DNA of 11,468 bases from DASROJ01 sp035646975 (lineage in GTDB: Bacteria > Acidobacteriota > Polarisedimenticolia > JACPZX01 > DASXTC01), in NCBI GenBank assembly GCA_035646975.1, contig DASROJ010000128.1:1-11468 (forward strand), read 5' to 3'. Below are positions 1 to 6,141 of this stretch, in pieces; the stretch's first letter is position 1, and the number at the start of each line of letters is the position of its first letter. The notes beneath the pieces were generated by a model. It saw only the letters and a list, made by a program, of their open reading frames with translations. It did not search any database and was not told the origin of the DNA. The position numbers were made by a program, and so were the translations under genes.

Positions 1-278
1 TGGTTGGTGTCCGGGATCTGCCCGCCATGGCCCGAGTAGGTCAGAAGCAGCATGTCACCGCCCGCCAGGGTGGCGGCCGCCCGGGCGATAGCCCGGGTCA
101 CTGCGCCGGAGCTGGCCGCGGCGGTCAGCAGAATGTTTGTCGTGAACCCCTGCGCGCGAGCCATGGCGCGCATGTCCTTCGCATCGAATTCGCAGGCGGC
201 CAGCTGTCCGTCCCAGCCACCGTAGTGGACGGGGTCGACGCGATTCAGACCGATGTGGATTGAGATTCCCTTTGACAT
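1..278 (-). CDS. Caspase-like protein (peptidase C14 family), N-terminal part, cut by window edge
   Basis: The first 92 residues of a caspase-fold cysteine protease (metacaspase-like, C14) are visible; the rest lies beyond the left edge. The chain opens MSKGISIHIGLNRVDP, giving the first core beta strand. It continues through GWDGQLAACEFDAKDM, the helix that follows it in this family, to LLLTYSGHGGQIPD at about residues 76-89. The His of SGHGG is the catalytic histidine. The partner Cys, normally in a later D-x-C-H-S-G motif, is outside the window, so activity cannot be judged. Such enzymes cleave proteins, usually after basic residues in metacaspases; the substrate here is unknown. There is no signal peptide, so it is probably cytoplasmic. 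I chose ATG at 278 because it precedes the conserved first strand. It has no Shine-Dalgarno and sits 7 bases after a good -10 box, which suggests a leaderless mRNA. The neighbour at 392 is divergent. Confidence 0.88.
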   Translation of the reverse strand, partial: MSKGISIHIGLNRVDPVHYGGWDGQLAACEFDAKDMRAMARAQGFTTNILLTAAASSGAVTRAIARAAATLAGGDMLLLTYSGHGGQIPDTN

Positions 279-285
279 GGATTCG

Positions 286-315
286 ATTCTACGGCCGGAC
301 CCGGCGAACCGTCAA
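286..315 (-). promoter_or_regulatory. Predicted promoter of the caspase-like gene (leaderless)
   Basis: Reading the minus strand, TTGACG (310-315) and TAGAAT (286-291) are separated by 18 bases. Each hexamer matches the sigma70 consensus at 5 of 6 positions. The ATG at 278 begins 8 bases after the -10 box, where transcription would be expected to start, and no ribosome-binding site precedes it. Translation is therefore probably leaderless. The -35 box is half of the palindrome shared with the divergent promoter. Confidence 0.55.
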
Positions 316-320
316 TTGAC
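311..320. promoter_or_regulatory. Perfect 10-base palindrome GTCAATTGAC joining two divergent -35 boxes
   Basis: GTCAATTGAC is a perfect inverted repeat in the middle of the divergent intergenic region. Its right half supplies TTGAC of the plus-strand -35 box and its left half supplies TTGAC of the minus-strand -35 box. RNA polymerase could probably occupy only one direction at a time, and a single regulator here would touch both promoters. The palindrome may simply be the by-product of two adjacent -35 boxes. Confidence 0.45.
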
Positions 321-344
321 CCGTTTGAAAAGGGGTGCGATGAT
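316..344 (+). promoter_or_regulatory. Predicted promoter of the phosphoesterase gene
   Basis: TTGACC (316-321) is followed after 17 bases by GATGAT (339-344), which is preceded by TGC, an extended -10 element. The -35 matches consensus at 5 of 6 positions and the -10 at 4 of 6. Transcription would start near 351, giving a leader of about 40 bases before the ATG at 392. Confidence 0.45.
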
Positions 345-391
345 CCGGCGCGAAATCTCGAGAGTCGTCCCACGGAAGCGGAGGCCGACAG

Positions 392-1849
392 ATGTCACCG
401 GCAAAACGATCGATCCGACGTCACGCAGCATCGCGAAGCCGCTCACCGCAGGCCCCGCAGGCTCCCAGAGCCACGAAGTCCTCGAAGACGCCGGTCGGGC
501 CGATTCGTCATCTCGTCGTGCTCATGCTGGAGAACCGCTCCTTCGACCACATCCTCGGCTGCCTCACCTCGGTTTACCCGCAGATGGTCGGCATCGATTC
601 CGCTCACCCGCGCAGCAACCTCGACGACACCGGGTCTGCCCACTTTCAGCGCGCCGGAGCCGGAGCCACCGTGAACCCTGGACCGGCGCACGACCATGAC
701 GACGTCGTCGCCCAGATCGCGCACGGGAATTCCGGCTTCGTCAGGAACTATCAGCACAGCGCGAAGGCGCCGCAGGGCGGCCTGGGAGCGGTGATGGCCT
801 ACCACGGCCTCGGCACCCTGCCGGCCATCCACGCGCTGGCGAGAGATTTCACCGTCTGCGATCACTGGTTTTCTTCGGTGCCGGGCCCGACCTGGACGAA
901 CCGGTTCTTCGCTCACAGCGGGACCTCGCAGGGCCGCGTGGAGATGCCGCACCTGCCTTTTCACTGGAACCTGCATGACTACGATCAGGACACGATTTAC
1001 GATCGGCTCAATCAGAAGGGCGTCTCATGGAGAATCTATCACGACGGGTTTCCCCAATCGCTGCTGCTCGCGCACCAGCGACGCTGGAAGAACGCGGCCC
1101 GCTATGACCCGATGACCCGTTTCTACAAGGACGCGAAAGGAGCCGAGAAGGCATTCCCTTCCTTCAGCTTCATCGAGCCGGACTATTTCCCGCCGGGGGC
1201 CAACGACGACCATCCGCCGCACGACATCCGGAGAGGTCAAAAGCTGATCGCCGACGTCTACGCCGCTCTGCGCGCGAACGCGGCGCTCTGGGCCTCAACG
1301 CTGCTCGTCGTTGTCTACGACGAGCATGGAGGGTTCTACGATCAGGTCACTCCAGGCAAGGCCGTTCCGCCCGACTCTCATCACGAGGAGTACGGCTTCG
1401 ACCAGTACGGGGTGCGCGTGCCCGCGCTGCTGATTTCACCCTGGGTCGGGCGCGGTGTGGCGCCATCGGTTTTCGATCATACCAGCGTGCTTCGCTACGC
1501 GACGGAGCTGTGGGGGCTCAAGCCGCTCGGTGCGCGCGTGGCCGCCGCGAACAGCCTGGGGGTCGCGATCAAGCTCGACGGACCGAGGAAGGACACCCCC
1601 GCGACGGTTCCCTCCGAGCCACTGCCGAAACCATCCAGGGATCTGGCGCGCAAGCCACCGAAGCTCAACGATCATCAGAGGGCGCTCATCGGATTCAGCG
1701 ACTATCTCGAGACGTTGATCGACGCGCCGCCGAAGGCCAGGGGAATGCGCTACGCCAGGACGCTTCGCAGCCCGATCGACTCGGTGGAGGTCGCCAAGAC
1801 CCGCGTTGAGCTGTTCCTGCGGCAACAGCGGAAACGCGCGCGACGGTGA
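392..1849 (+). CDS. Phosphoesterase / phospholipase C family protein (PF04185 type)
   Basis: This 485-residue protein has the metal-dependent alkaline-phosphatase-like fold shared by bacterial phospholipase C and AcpA-type acid phosphatases, which hydrolyse phosphate mono- or diesters. ENRSFDH at 47-53 supplies the first metal ligands. DHWFSSVPGPTWTNRFF at 157-173 matches the nucleophile region, with Thr167 the likely nucleophile. YDEHGGFYDQV at 309-319 gives the second Asp-Glu metal pair and FDHTSVLR at 361-368 the late metal-binding His. All key residues look intact. The N-terminus is Arg/Ser/Ala-rich (RSIRRHAASRSR) with no hydrophobic stretch, so I see no Sec or Tat signal, although many relatives are exported. 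The C-terminal 20 residues are also basic. GGAGG at 380-384 lies 7 bases before the ATG, supporting this start. The substrate (phospholipid, phosphomonoester or other) cannot be read from sequence. It is a single gene facing the small minus-strand gene. Confidence 0.9.
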   Translation: MSPAKRSIRRHAASRSRSPQAPQAPRATKSSKTPVGPIRHLVVLMLENRSFDHILGCLTSVYPQMVGIDSAHPRSNLDDTGSAHFQRAGAGATVNPGPAHDHDDVVAQIAHGNSGFVRNYQHSAKAPQGGLGAVMAYHGLGTLPAIHALARDFTVCDHWFSSVPGPTWTNRFFAHSGTSQGRVEMPHLPFHWNLHDYDQDTIYDRLNQKGVSWRIYHDGFPQSLLLAHQRRWKNAARYDPMTRFYKDAKGAEKAFPSFSFIEPDYFPPGANDDHPPHDIRRGQKLIADVYAALRANAALWASTLLVVVYDEHGGFYDQVTPGKAVPPDSHHEEYGFDQYGVRVPALLISPWVGRGVAPSVFDHTSVLRYATELWGLKPLGARVAAANSLGVAIKLDGPRKDTPATVPSEPLPKPSRDLARKPPKLNDHQRALIGFSDYLETLIDAPPKARGMRYARTLRSPIDSVEVAKTRVELFLRQQRKRARR

Positions 1850-1860
1850 GTCCTTGAACG

Positions 1861-1889
1861 AAAAACCCCGGCCTGAGCCTTGGCCGGGG
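1861..1889 (-). terminator. Rho-independent terminator of the small basic protein gene
   Basis: An 8-bp perfect GC stem (CCCCGGCC 1866-1873 with GGCCGGGG 1882-1889) closes an 8-base loop. On the minus strand it is followed by TTTTT (1861-1865), so it ends transcription of the gene whose stop is at 1918, 28 bases away. On the plus strand no T-tract follows the stem, so it would stop the phosphoesterase transcript only weakly. Confidence 0.85.
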
Positions 1890-1917
1890 TCGACATGACG
1901 CGATGGACGGGCGCGCT

Positions 1918-2232
1918 TCAGCGAGCCAGCTTCTCGGCCGCCTTGATTGCCGCCCGGATGCCCTTTGTCTCGCGGATTTTCTTCACTTCGGCGATCTGAC
2001 GCGGCTTGAGTCCGCGCATCGTTCCCATGTACTTTCCCTGCAGCTTCAGCGCCGCGCGTTGAGCGGCCGAGAGACGGGGCTTGCGGCGCCGCCGGCCATC
2101 GCTGTTCAACGAGATCGATTCCGGCTCGATGACGAGGTAGGGGGCGATCCTGCCGAACGCGCTTGCAAGCCGGCTAAAGGAAGTGCGAATTGTCGTGAGC
2201 TCCCGGGCAAGGGCGGAACTGCTCCTGGGCAT
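1918..2232 (-). CDS. Small, strongly basic protein of unknown function
   Basis: I do not recognise a named family. The 104-residue chain has about 25 Lys/Arg against about 7 Asp/Glu. Residues 5-33 (SSALARELTTIRTSFSRLASAF) read as an amphipathic helix. A short segment around 34-46 follows, then a basic cluster RRRRKPR at 47-53. The C-terminal half has two or three predicted helices with conserved-looking runs LKLQGKYMGTMRGL (62-75) and VKKIRETKGIRAAI (83-96). This composition suits a nucleic-acid-binding or ribosome/nucleoid-associated protein, but that is inference. There is no signal peptide or membrane segment. The start is well supported: GAGGTG sits 4 bases before the ATG. The gene stands alone with its own predicted promoter and terminator, which argues that it is real even though plus-strand reading frames also run through it. 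Confidence 0.78.
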   Translation of the reverse strand: MPRSSSALARELTTIRTSFSRLASAFGRIAPYLVIEPESISLNSDGRRRRKPRLSAAQRAALKLQGKYMGTMRGLKPRQIAEVKKIRETKGIRAAIKAAEKLAR

Positions 2233-2283
2233 CTTTCACCTCGTATGAGAATGCATGAATGAATTTCACAAACCAAGGATGAT

Positions 2284-2295
2284 TGTCGGCCGACA
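2284..2295. promoter_or_regulatory. Perfect 12-base palindrome TGTCGGCCGACA at a predicted transcription start
   Basis: TGTCGGCCGACA is its own reverse complement. It abuts the -10 box of the small basic protein gene, sharing base 2295, and covers the expected start of transcription near 2288. That is where a dimeric repressor commonly binds. The regulator is unknown, and autoregulation by the small basic protein is only a guess. Confidence 0.45.
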
Positions 2296-2327
2296 CTATA
2301 GCATGCGATGTGTCTGGCGATCGTCAA
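2295..2327 (-). promoter_or_regulatory. Predicted extended -10 promoter of the small basic protein gene
   Basis: On the minus strand TGCTATAGT (2295-2303) is a full extended -10 element (TGn plus TATAGT, 5 of 6). TTGACG at 2322-2327 could be a -35 box but lies 21 bases away, longer than ideal, so the promoter probably relies on the extended -10. Transcription from about 2288 gives a leader of roughly 55 bases. Confidence 0.5.
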
Positions 2328-2375
2328 TTTCATTGTTCGCGCATCCAGTTCGACTCCGGTCGGGGGCGCCCCGCC

Positions 2376-2405
2376 TTGTCGAGTCGGCCGCCATCATGAT
2401 ATAAG
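2376..2405 (+). promoter_or_regulatory. Predicted promoter of the membrane patatin gene
   Basis: TTGTCG (2376-2381) and TATAAG (2400-2405) are 18 bases apart, and TGA precedes the -10, making it an extended -10. A GC palindrome GGGGCGCCCC (2363-2372) lies just upstream of the -35 box. Transcription would begin near 2412, leaving a leader of about 90 bases before the preferred start codon at 2503. It also means that reading-frame sequence upstream of 2412 would not be in the mRNA. Confidence 0.45.
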
Positions 2406-2502
2406 TCGGGCCGTTTTTCTCCGCGGGCGACACTTCATTTGTCATTTGACTCGACTGCCGGCCCGGAGTGTGTCGGCACATGGCCAGATGGAGCGACGCT
2501 TG

Positions 2503-5256
2503 ATGATTGACGGCCTCGAGAGAAGGACGACACCTGTTGCGCCGTGCGAACGCGCGTTTCCTCGCGAGCTGCGTCGCAGGGAAACCGAGGAGATCGATCG
2601 GAGACGCAGGAGAGCAGGCAGGATCGACCCGACGTCTCCTGTCCTGGCCGACTACCCCGGGGATATCGTCGGCGTGGCACTGTCCGGAGGCGGCATCCGC
2701 AGCGCCACGTTCTGCCTCGGACTGTTCCAGGCGCTTGCCAGGCACGATCTGATCGGCGGGATCGACTATCTCTCGACCGTTTCGGGCGGCGGCTACTTCG
2801 GCGGTTTTCTCGGCCGGCTGTTCACCCGTTTGCCGGACGCCGCTGGCGATCGACACCAGGTGCCGGCAGCCGGCGCGCAGGATCGTGGCTCGCCCGGCGT
2901 GGAAACGCCGCCCGGTGGGGTGGCCCGGGCCCAGTCGGCCCTGACGGATCCAGCCTCCCATGAGCTGGGCTGGCTTCGGGAGTCCGGCCGCTACATGTCT
3001 CCAAACGGCGCCGGCGATGTCCTGCTTGCCGGGGCCGTCTGCCTGCGAAACTGGGCGGCGTTGCAAATCGTCATCGCCATGGTCATCCTGCTCGGGTTCC
3101 TCAGCGCCGCTCTTGTGCGCATCCTCGTCGATCGATATGCCCTGGGCTCCACGGCGCTGGAAAGCGGCTACCGCCTGGTTCTCCTCTGGACTCCCTACGC
3201 CGTCCTGCCATTGGCGACGTTTCTGCTGATCATGGCGCCGTTCGGCTGGGCCTTCTGGCTCACCCAGCCCGTTCACCGCAAGGGGCGTCTCGAGGCGGTT
3301 CCACCCTGGGTGACCGTTGCCCTGATCGGACTGTTCTCGAGCCTGTTCTCCTTGCGTGTCATCCAGTTCTACTGGCAGGGGCAGACCGTCGAAAACTACC
3401 TCAACCACTATCTGTGGATTGCCATCTATCTCACCGTTCTCTCGTTGCTCACTCTGGGCGTCTGGCTGGTCGTCCGGCCCCGCGATGATCCGGGACCGAT
3501 TGCCGAGGTCCGCTGGCAGCGCAGCACGCTGTCGAGCGGGCTCGCCTCGGCCTTCTTTGCTACGATCATACTGGCGTTTTTCGCGGTGGCCGACGCGCTC
3601 GGTCAGACCTTCTATGCGTACCTGAGCCACCACGAGTTCAGGCTTTCGATGATCAGGGTGTTCTCGTCGCTCACGGGGATCATCGCGTTGCTCACCTTCG
3701 CGCAACGGGCCGCGCGGGCGCTTGGGAGTCTTCCGAAGAAAAAGCTGCCGATCCTCTCACTCGGCTTTGCGGCCGCGATCGTTTCACTGGTCCTCCTCGG
3801 CGCGGTGGTCATCGGATTGTCCATCGTGGCTCACGGCATCGCCTGGAGATGGCAGAACCCCGACGAGGGTGCCGGGCTGAACGGGATGTCCCTCGCGTCG
3901 GTTCTCGCCTTCTGGGTGGCGCTGCTGGTTGTCTGCCTGGCCATCGGCCGGACGTTCGCGTTCCTGAACCTGTCGTCGCACCAGGCGCTTTATGGCGCGC
4001 GGCTCACCCGCGCCTACCTCGGCGCCTCGAATCGCAATCGCTGGAGCGGTGACGGACAGAAGCTGACCGAAGTGATCCCGGGTGATGACATCGCGATGGA
4101 GGAGTACCGGCCCCAGGATGCCGGTGGCCCGCTTCATCTCGTCAACGTGACGCTCAACGAAACGATGGATGGAAAATCGCAGATCGAGCAGCGCGACCGC
4201 AAAGGACTTGTCCTGGCCGTGGGGCCGTCCGGGATCAGCGCCGGTGTGTCGCATCACGCGACGTGGAAAAAAGATGCCGGCTCCGCCTCGACGCCGCGCC
4301 CGGGGTACCGGGGGATCGAGCCGATCTGGTCCAACAAGCGTCCCGGCGCGTTTCACATTTTCTCGGCGGGCTCCGCATCCGGCGCGCCGGACGTTGCCGG
4401 CGACAGCAATCGTGCGGTCGAATCGCTCGGTCTGGGCTCATGGCTGTCGATCTCCGGCGCCGCCTTCACCACGGGTCTCGGGGCGCGGACCAGCATGGGG
4501 CTGAGCATGCTGCTGGGGTTCGCCAACATCCGTCTCGGATACTGGTGGGACAGCGACCTGCTGCCCGAAGCCCGGACCGGCCGCGTGACGCCCTCCATCC
4601 CGCGGCGCATCGGAGAGAAGGTCAGCAGGTTGTTTCCCGTGCAGACCGATCTGATGGACGAGTTTCTCGCGCGGTTTCACGGACCGGCCCGGCAGCGCTG
4701 GTACCTCTCGGATGGTGGGCATTTCGAGAATACCGGCTGTTACGAGCTGCTCCGCCGTCGGGTCCGTTTCATCCTTGCCTGCGACAATGGCGCAGACGCC
4801 GGTTACTCGTTCGAGGATCTGGGCGGACTGGTCAGGAAGGCGAGGATCGATCTAGGGGCCGAGATCCGATTCTCGACGAAGGAGGATCTGGCCCAGTTGC
4901 ATCCGGAGGCCCGGAAATACGTGGGCACCCTGGAGGACCTCTGTCCCCGGCGCGCCCGGGCGCACGCCACCATCGCCTGGGTGCACTACGACGGCGACTC
5001 GACGCCGGGGACCACCATCCTCTTCGTGAAGCCGACGCTCATGGGCGACGAGCCCCACGACTTGAGCGAATATGCCAGCTCGCATCCCGCCTTTCCGCAG
5101 GAGCCCACGGTGGATCAGTTCTTCGACGAAGCCCAGTGGGAGAGCTACCGCAAGCTGGGGGAGGTGATTGGAAATCGTCTGTTCAGCCCGCTATCGAATC
5201 GCGCTGTCCGGGCGCCCGGCCCCTTCGCAGACTTCTTGAGAACGGTCGACGGTTGA
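2503..5256 (+). CDS. Large membrane protein with split patatin-like phospholipase domain
   Basis: With this start the protein has 917 residues. The N-terminal part carries the patatin/cPLA2-type oxyanion loop ALSGGGIRS (59-67) and the nucleophile region STVSGGGYFGG (91-101), with Ser94 the predicted nucleophile. The second half of the Ser-Asp dyad, LSDGGHFENTG, comes only at 735-745 (Asp737). Between them, residues about 186-485 hold roughly eight hydrophobic segments (about 186-208, 230-255, 267-288, 303-325, 346-368, 384-400, 417-443, 463-482). Both catalytic halves should lie on the same membrane side if the helix number is even. Predicted activity is lipid acyl hydrolysis, by family; the lipid is unknown. 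The frame is open upstream to an ATG at 2308, but that stretch crosses the promoter and looks non-coding. ATG 2503 has GGAG 9 bases upstream; ATG 2488 is the alternative. The methyltransferase gene follows after 46 bases. Confidence 0.9.
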   Translation: MIDGLERRTTPVAPCERAFPRELRRRETEEIDRRRRRAGRIDPTSPVLADYPGDIVGVALSGGGIRSATFCLGLFQALARHDLIGGIDYLSTVSGGGYFGGFLGRLFTRLPDAAGDRHQVPAAGAQDRGSPGVETPPGGVARAQSALTDPASHELGWLRESGRYMSPNGAGDVLLAGAVCLRNWAALQIVIAMVILLGFLSAALVRILVDRYALGSTALESGYRLVLLWTPYAVLPLATFLLIMAPFGWAFWLTQPVHRKGRLEAVPPWVTVALIGLFSSLFSLRVIQFYWQGQTVENYLNHYLWIAIYLTVLSLLTLGVWLVVRPRDDPGPIAEVRWQRSTLSSGLASAFFATIILAFFAVADALGQTFYAYLSHHEFRLSMIRVFSSLTGIIALLTFAQRAARALGSLPKKKLPILSLGFAAAIVSLVLLGAVVIGLSIVAHGIAWRWQNPDEGAGLNGMSLASVLAFWVALLVVCLAIGRTFAFLNLSSHQALYGARLTRAYLGASNRNRWSGDGQKLTEVIPGDDIAMEEYRPQDAGGPLHLVNVTLNETMDGKSQIEQRDRKGLVLAVGPSGISAGVSHHATWKKDAGSASTPRPGYRGIEPIWSNKRPGAFHIFSAGSASGAPDVAGDSNRAVESLGLGSWLSISGAAFTTGLGARTSMGLSMLLGFANIRLGYWWDSDLLPEARTGRVTPSIPRRIGEKVSRLFPVQTDLMDEFLARFHGPARQRWYLSDGGHFENTGCYELLRRRVRFILACDNGADAGYSFEDLGGLVRKARIDLGAEIRFSTKEDLAQLHPEARKYVGTLEDLCPRRARAHATIAWVHYDGDSTPGTTILFVKPTLMGDEPHDLSEYASSHPAFPQEPTVDQFFDEAQWESYRKLGEVIGNRLFSPLSNRAVRAPGPFADFLRTVDG

Positions 5257-5302
5257 TGCGCGTCCCTTCTCCTGGCATCTGCGTTTCCTTGCCCGCGGCG
5301 GT

Positions 5303-6085
5303 GTGTTAGTCTGCAATGGAACGTCCACGGAGGGCTCGATCCTGCCTCACTCAGACCCGTTGCGGCCTCATCCGCCGTTGAGCCATTACTACTCGACCGA
5401 GCAGGAGCGGCGGCGGCGGGTCGATGGCTGGTTCGACGAATCGGCGTCGCATTACAACTTCATCACGCAGGCGATGAGCTTCGGCTCGGGGCACCGCTAC
5501 CGGAAGCAGGCGTTGCTGCGCGCCGGTCTGACCGAGGGGATGAGTCTTCTCGACGTCGCCTGCGGAACGGGCGTCATTGCCGGGTACGCTCAGAAGATCG
5601 TGGGAGCGCGCGGGACCGTCGCCGGTCTCGATCCCAGCGGCGGGATGCTCCTCCAGGCGCGCAAGCGGGGAGTTCGCGGTCTGGTGCGCGCGGTCGCCGA
5701 GGCGCTTCCCCTGGAAAGCGGACGATTCGATTTTCTCAGCATGGGTTACGCGCTGCGCCACGTGGCCGACCTTCGCGCGACCTTCAGCGAATACCGGCGC
5801 GTGCTGAAGCCGGGAGGCAAGGTCCTCATCCTCGAGATCACGCCGCCGCGCTCCCGGATCTCTTTCCGCATCCTGGAATTCTGCCTCGGCCGCGTGGCTC
5901 CCACGGTGGCCCGCCTTGGCGGCGGTGGCCGTCCCGCGCAGGAATTGATGCAGTACTACTGGGAGACGATCGAGAAATGCGTCGCTCCGCCGGTGATCCT
6001 CGGTGCTCTCGAGGAGGCCGGTTTCTCCAACGTCTCGCGGCACGTCGAGCTGGGAGTCTTCAGCGAGTACACCGCCGTCGCCTGA
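5303..6085 (+). CDS. Class I SAM-dependent methyltransferase, UbiE/MenG-like
   Basis: This protein of up to 260 residues has the Rossmann methyltransferase fold: motif I LLDVACGTG at 82-90 binds S-adenosylmethionine, the acidic loop is GLDPSGGM at 108-115, the AEALPLESGRFDFL segment follows at 132-145, and LKPGGKVLILE is at 168-178. The N-terminal pattern WFDESASHYNFITQAMSFG, then HRYRK, closely parallels the start of UbiE/MenG quinone C-methyltransferases, and GYALRHV matches their post-motif region. A benzoquinone, naphthoquinone or other aromatic substrate is therefore plausible but not proven. It is cytoplasmic, with no signal. The start is uncertain: GTG 5303 gives the longest frame but lacks a ribosome-binding site, while GGAGGG (5329-5334) lies 7 bases before an in-frame CTG at 5342; TTG 5360 and 5378 are also possible. 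It precedes the chorismatase by about 56 bases, so the two are probably co-transcribed. Confidence 0.88.
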   Translation: MLVCNGTSTEGSILPHSDPLRPHPPLSHYYSTEQERRRRVDGWFDESASHYNFITQAMSFGSGHRYRKQALLRAGLTEGMSLLDVACGTGVIAGYAQKIVGARGTVAGLDPSGGMLLQARKRGVRGLVRAVAEALPLESGRFDFLSMGYALRHVADLRATFSEYRRVLKPGGKVLILEITPPRSRISFRILEFCLGRVAPTVARLGGGGRPAQELMQYYWETIEKCVAPPVILGALEEAGFSNVSRHVELGVFSEYTAVA

Positions 6086-6141
6086 GGCCCGCCGGGCCCG
6101 CCCACCGGGAGTGCAATCCGTTGAGCCAGGAAGAAATCCCC

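Noticed and set aside
2308..2502. N-terminal extension of the patatin protein from ATG 2308
   Set aside because: The extension would cross the predicted promoter and the divergent promoter region, and its peptide shows no domain character or ribosome-binding site. The start at 2503 has GGAG upstream.
2296..3705. Long minus-strand open frame (469 residues) antisense to the patatin gene
   Set aside because: The translation is a Gln/Arg/Glu/Gly-rich mixture with no domain, and it lies opposite clear patatin motifs and membrane helices. Long antisense frames are expected in GC-rich DNA.
1..5256. CBASS- or other defence-island reading of the caspase/patatin pair
   Set aside because: No nucleotidyltransferase, sensor, ATPase or mobile-element gene is present, and the genes are not in one operon.
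4263..5309. Plus-strand 348-residue frame inside the patatin gene
   Set aside because: It is a frame-shifted, Arg-rich reading of the region that encodes the conserved SDGGHFENTG segment; no independent start signal is seen.
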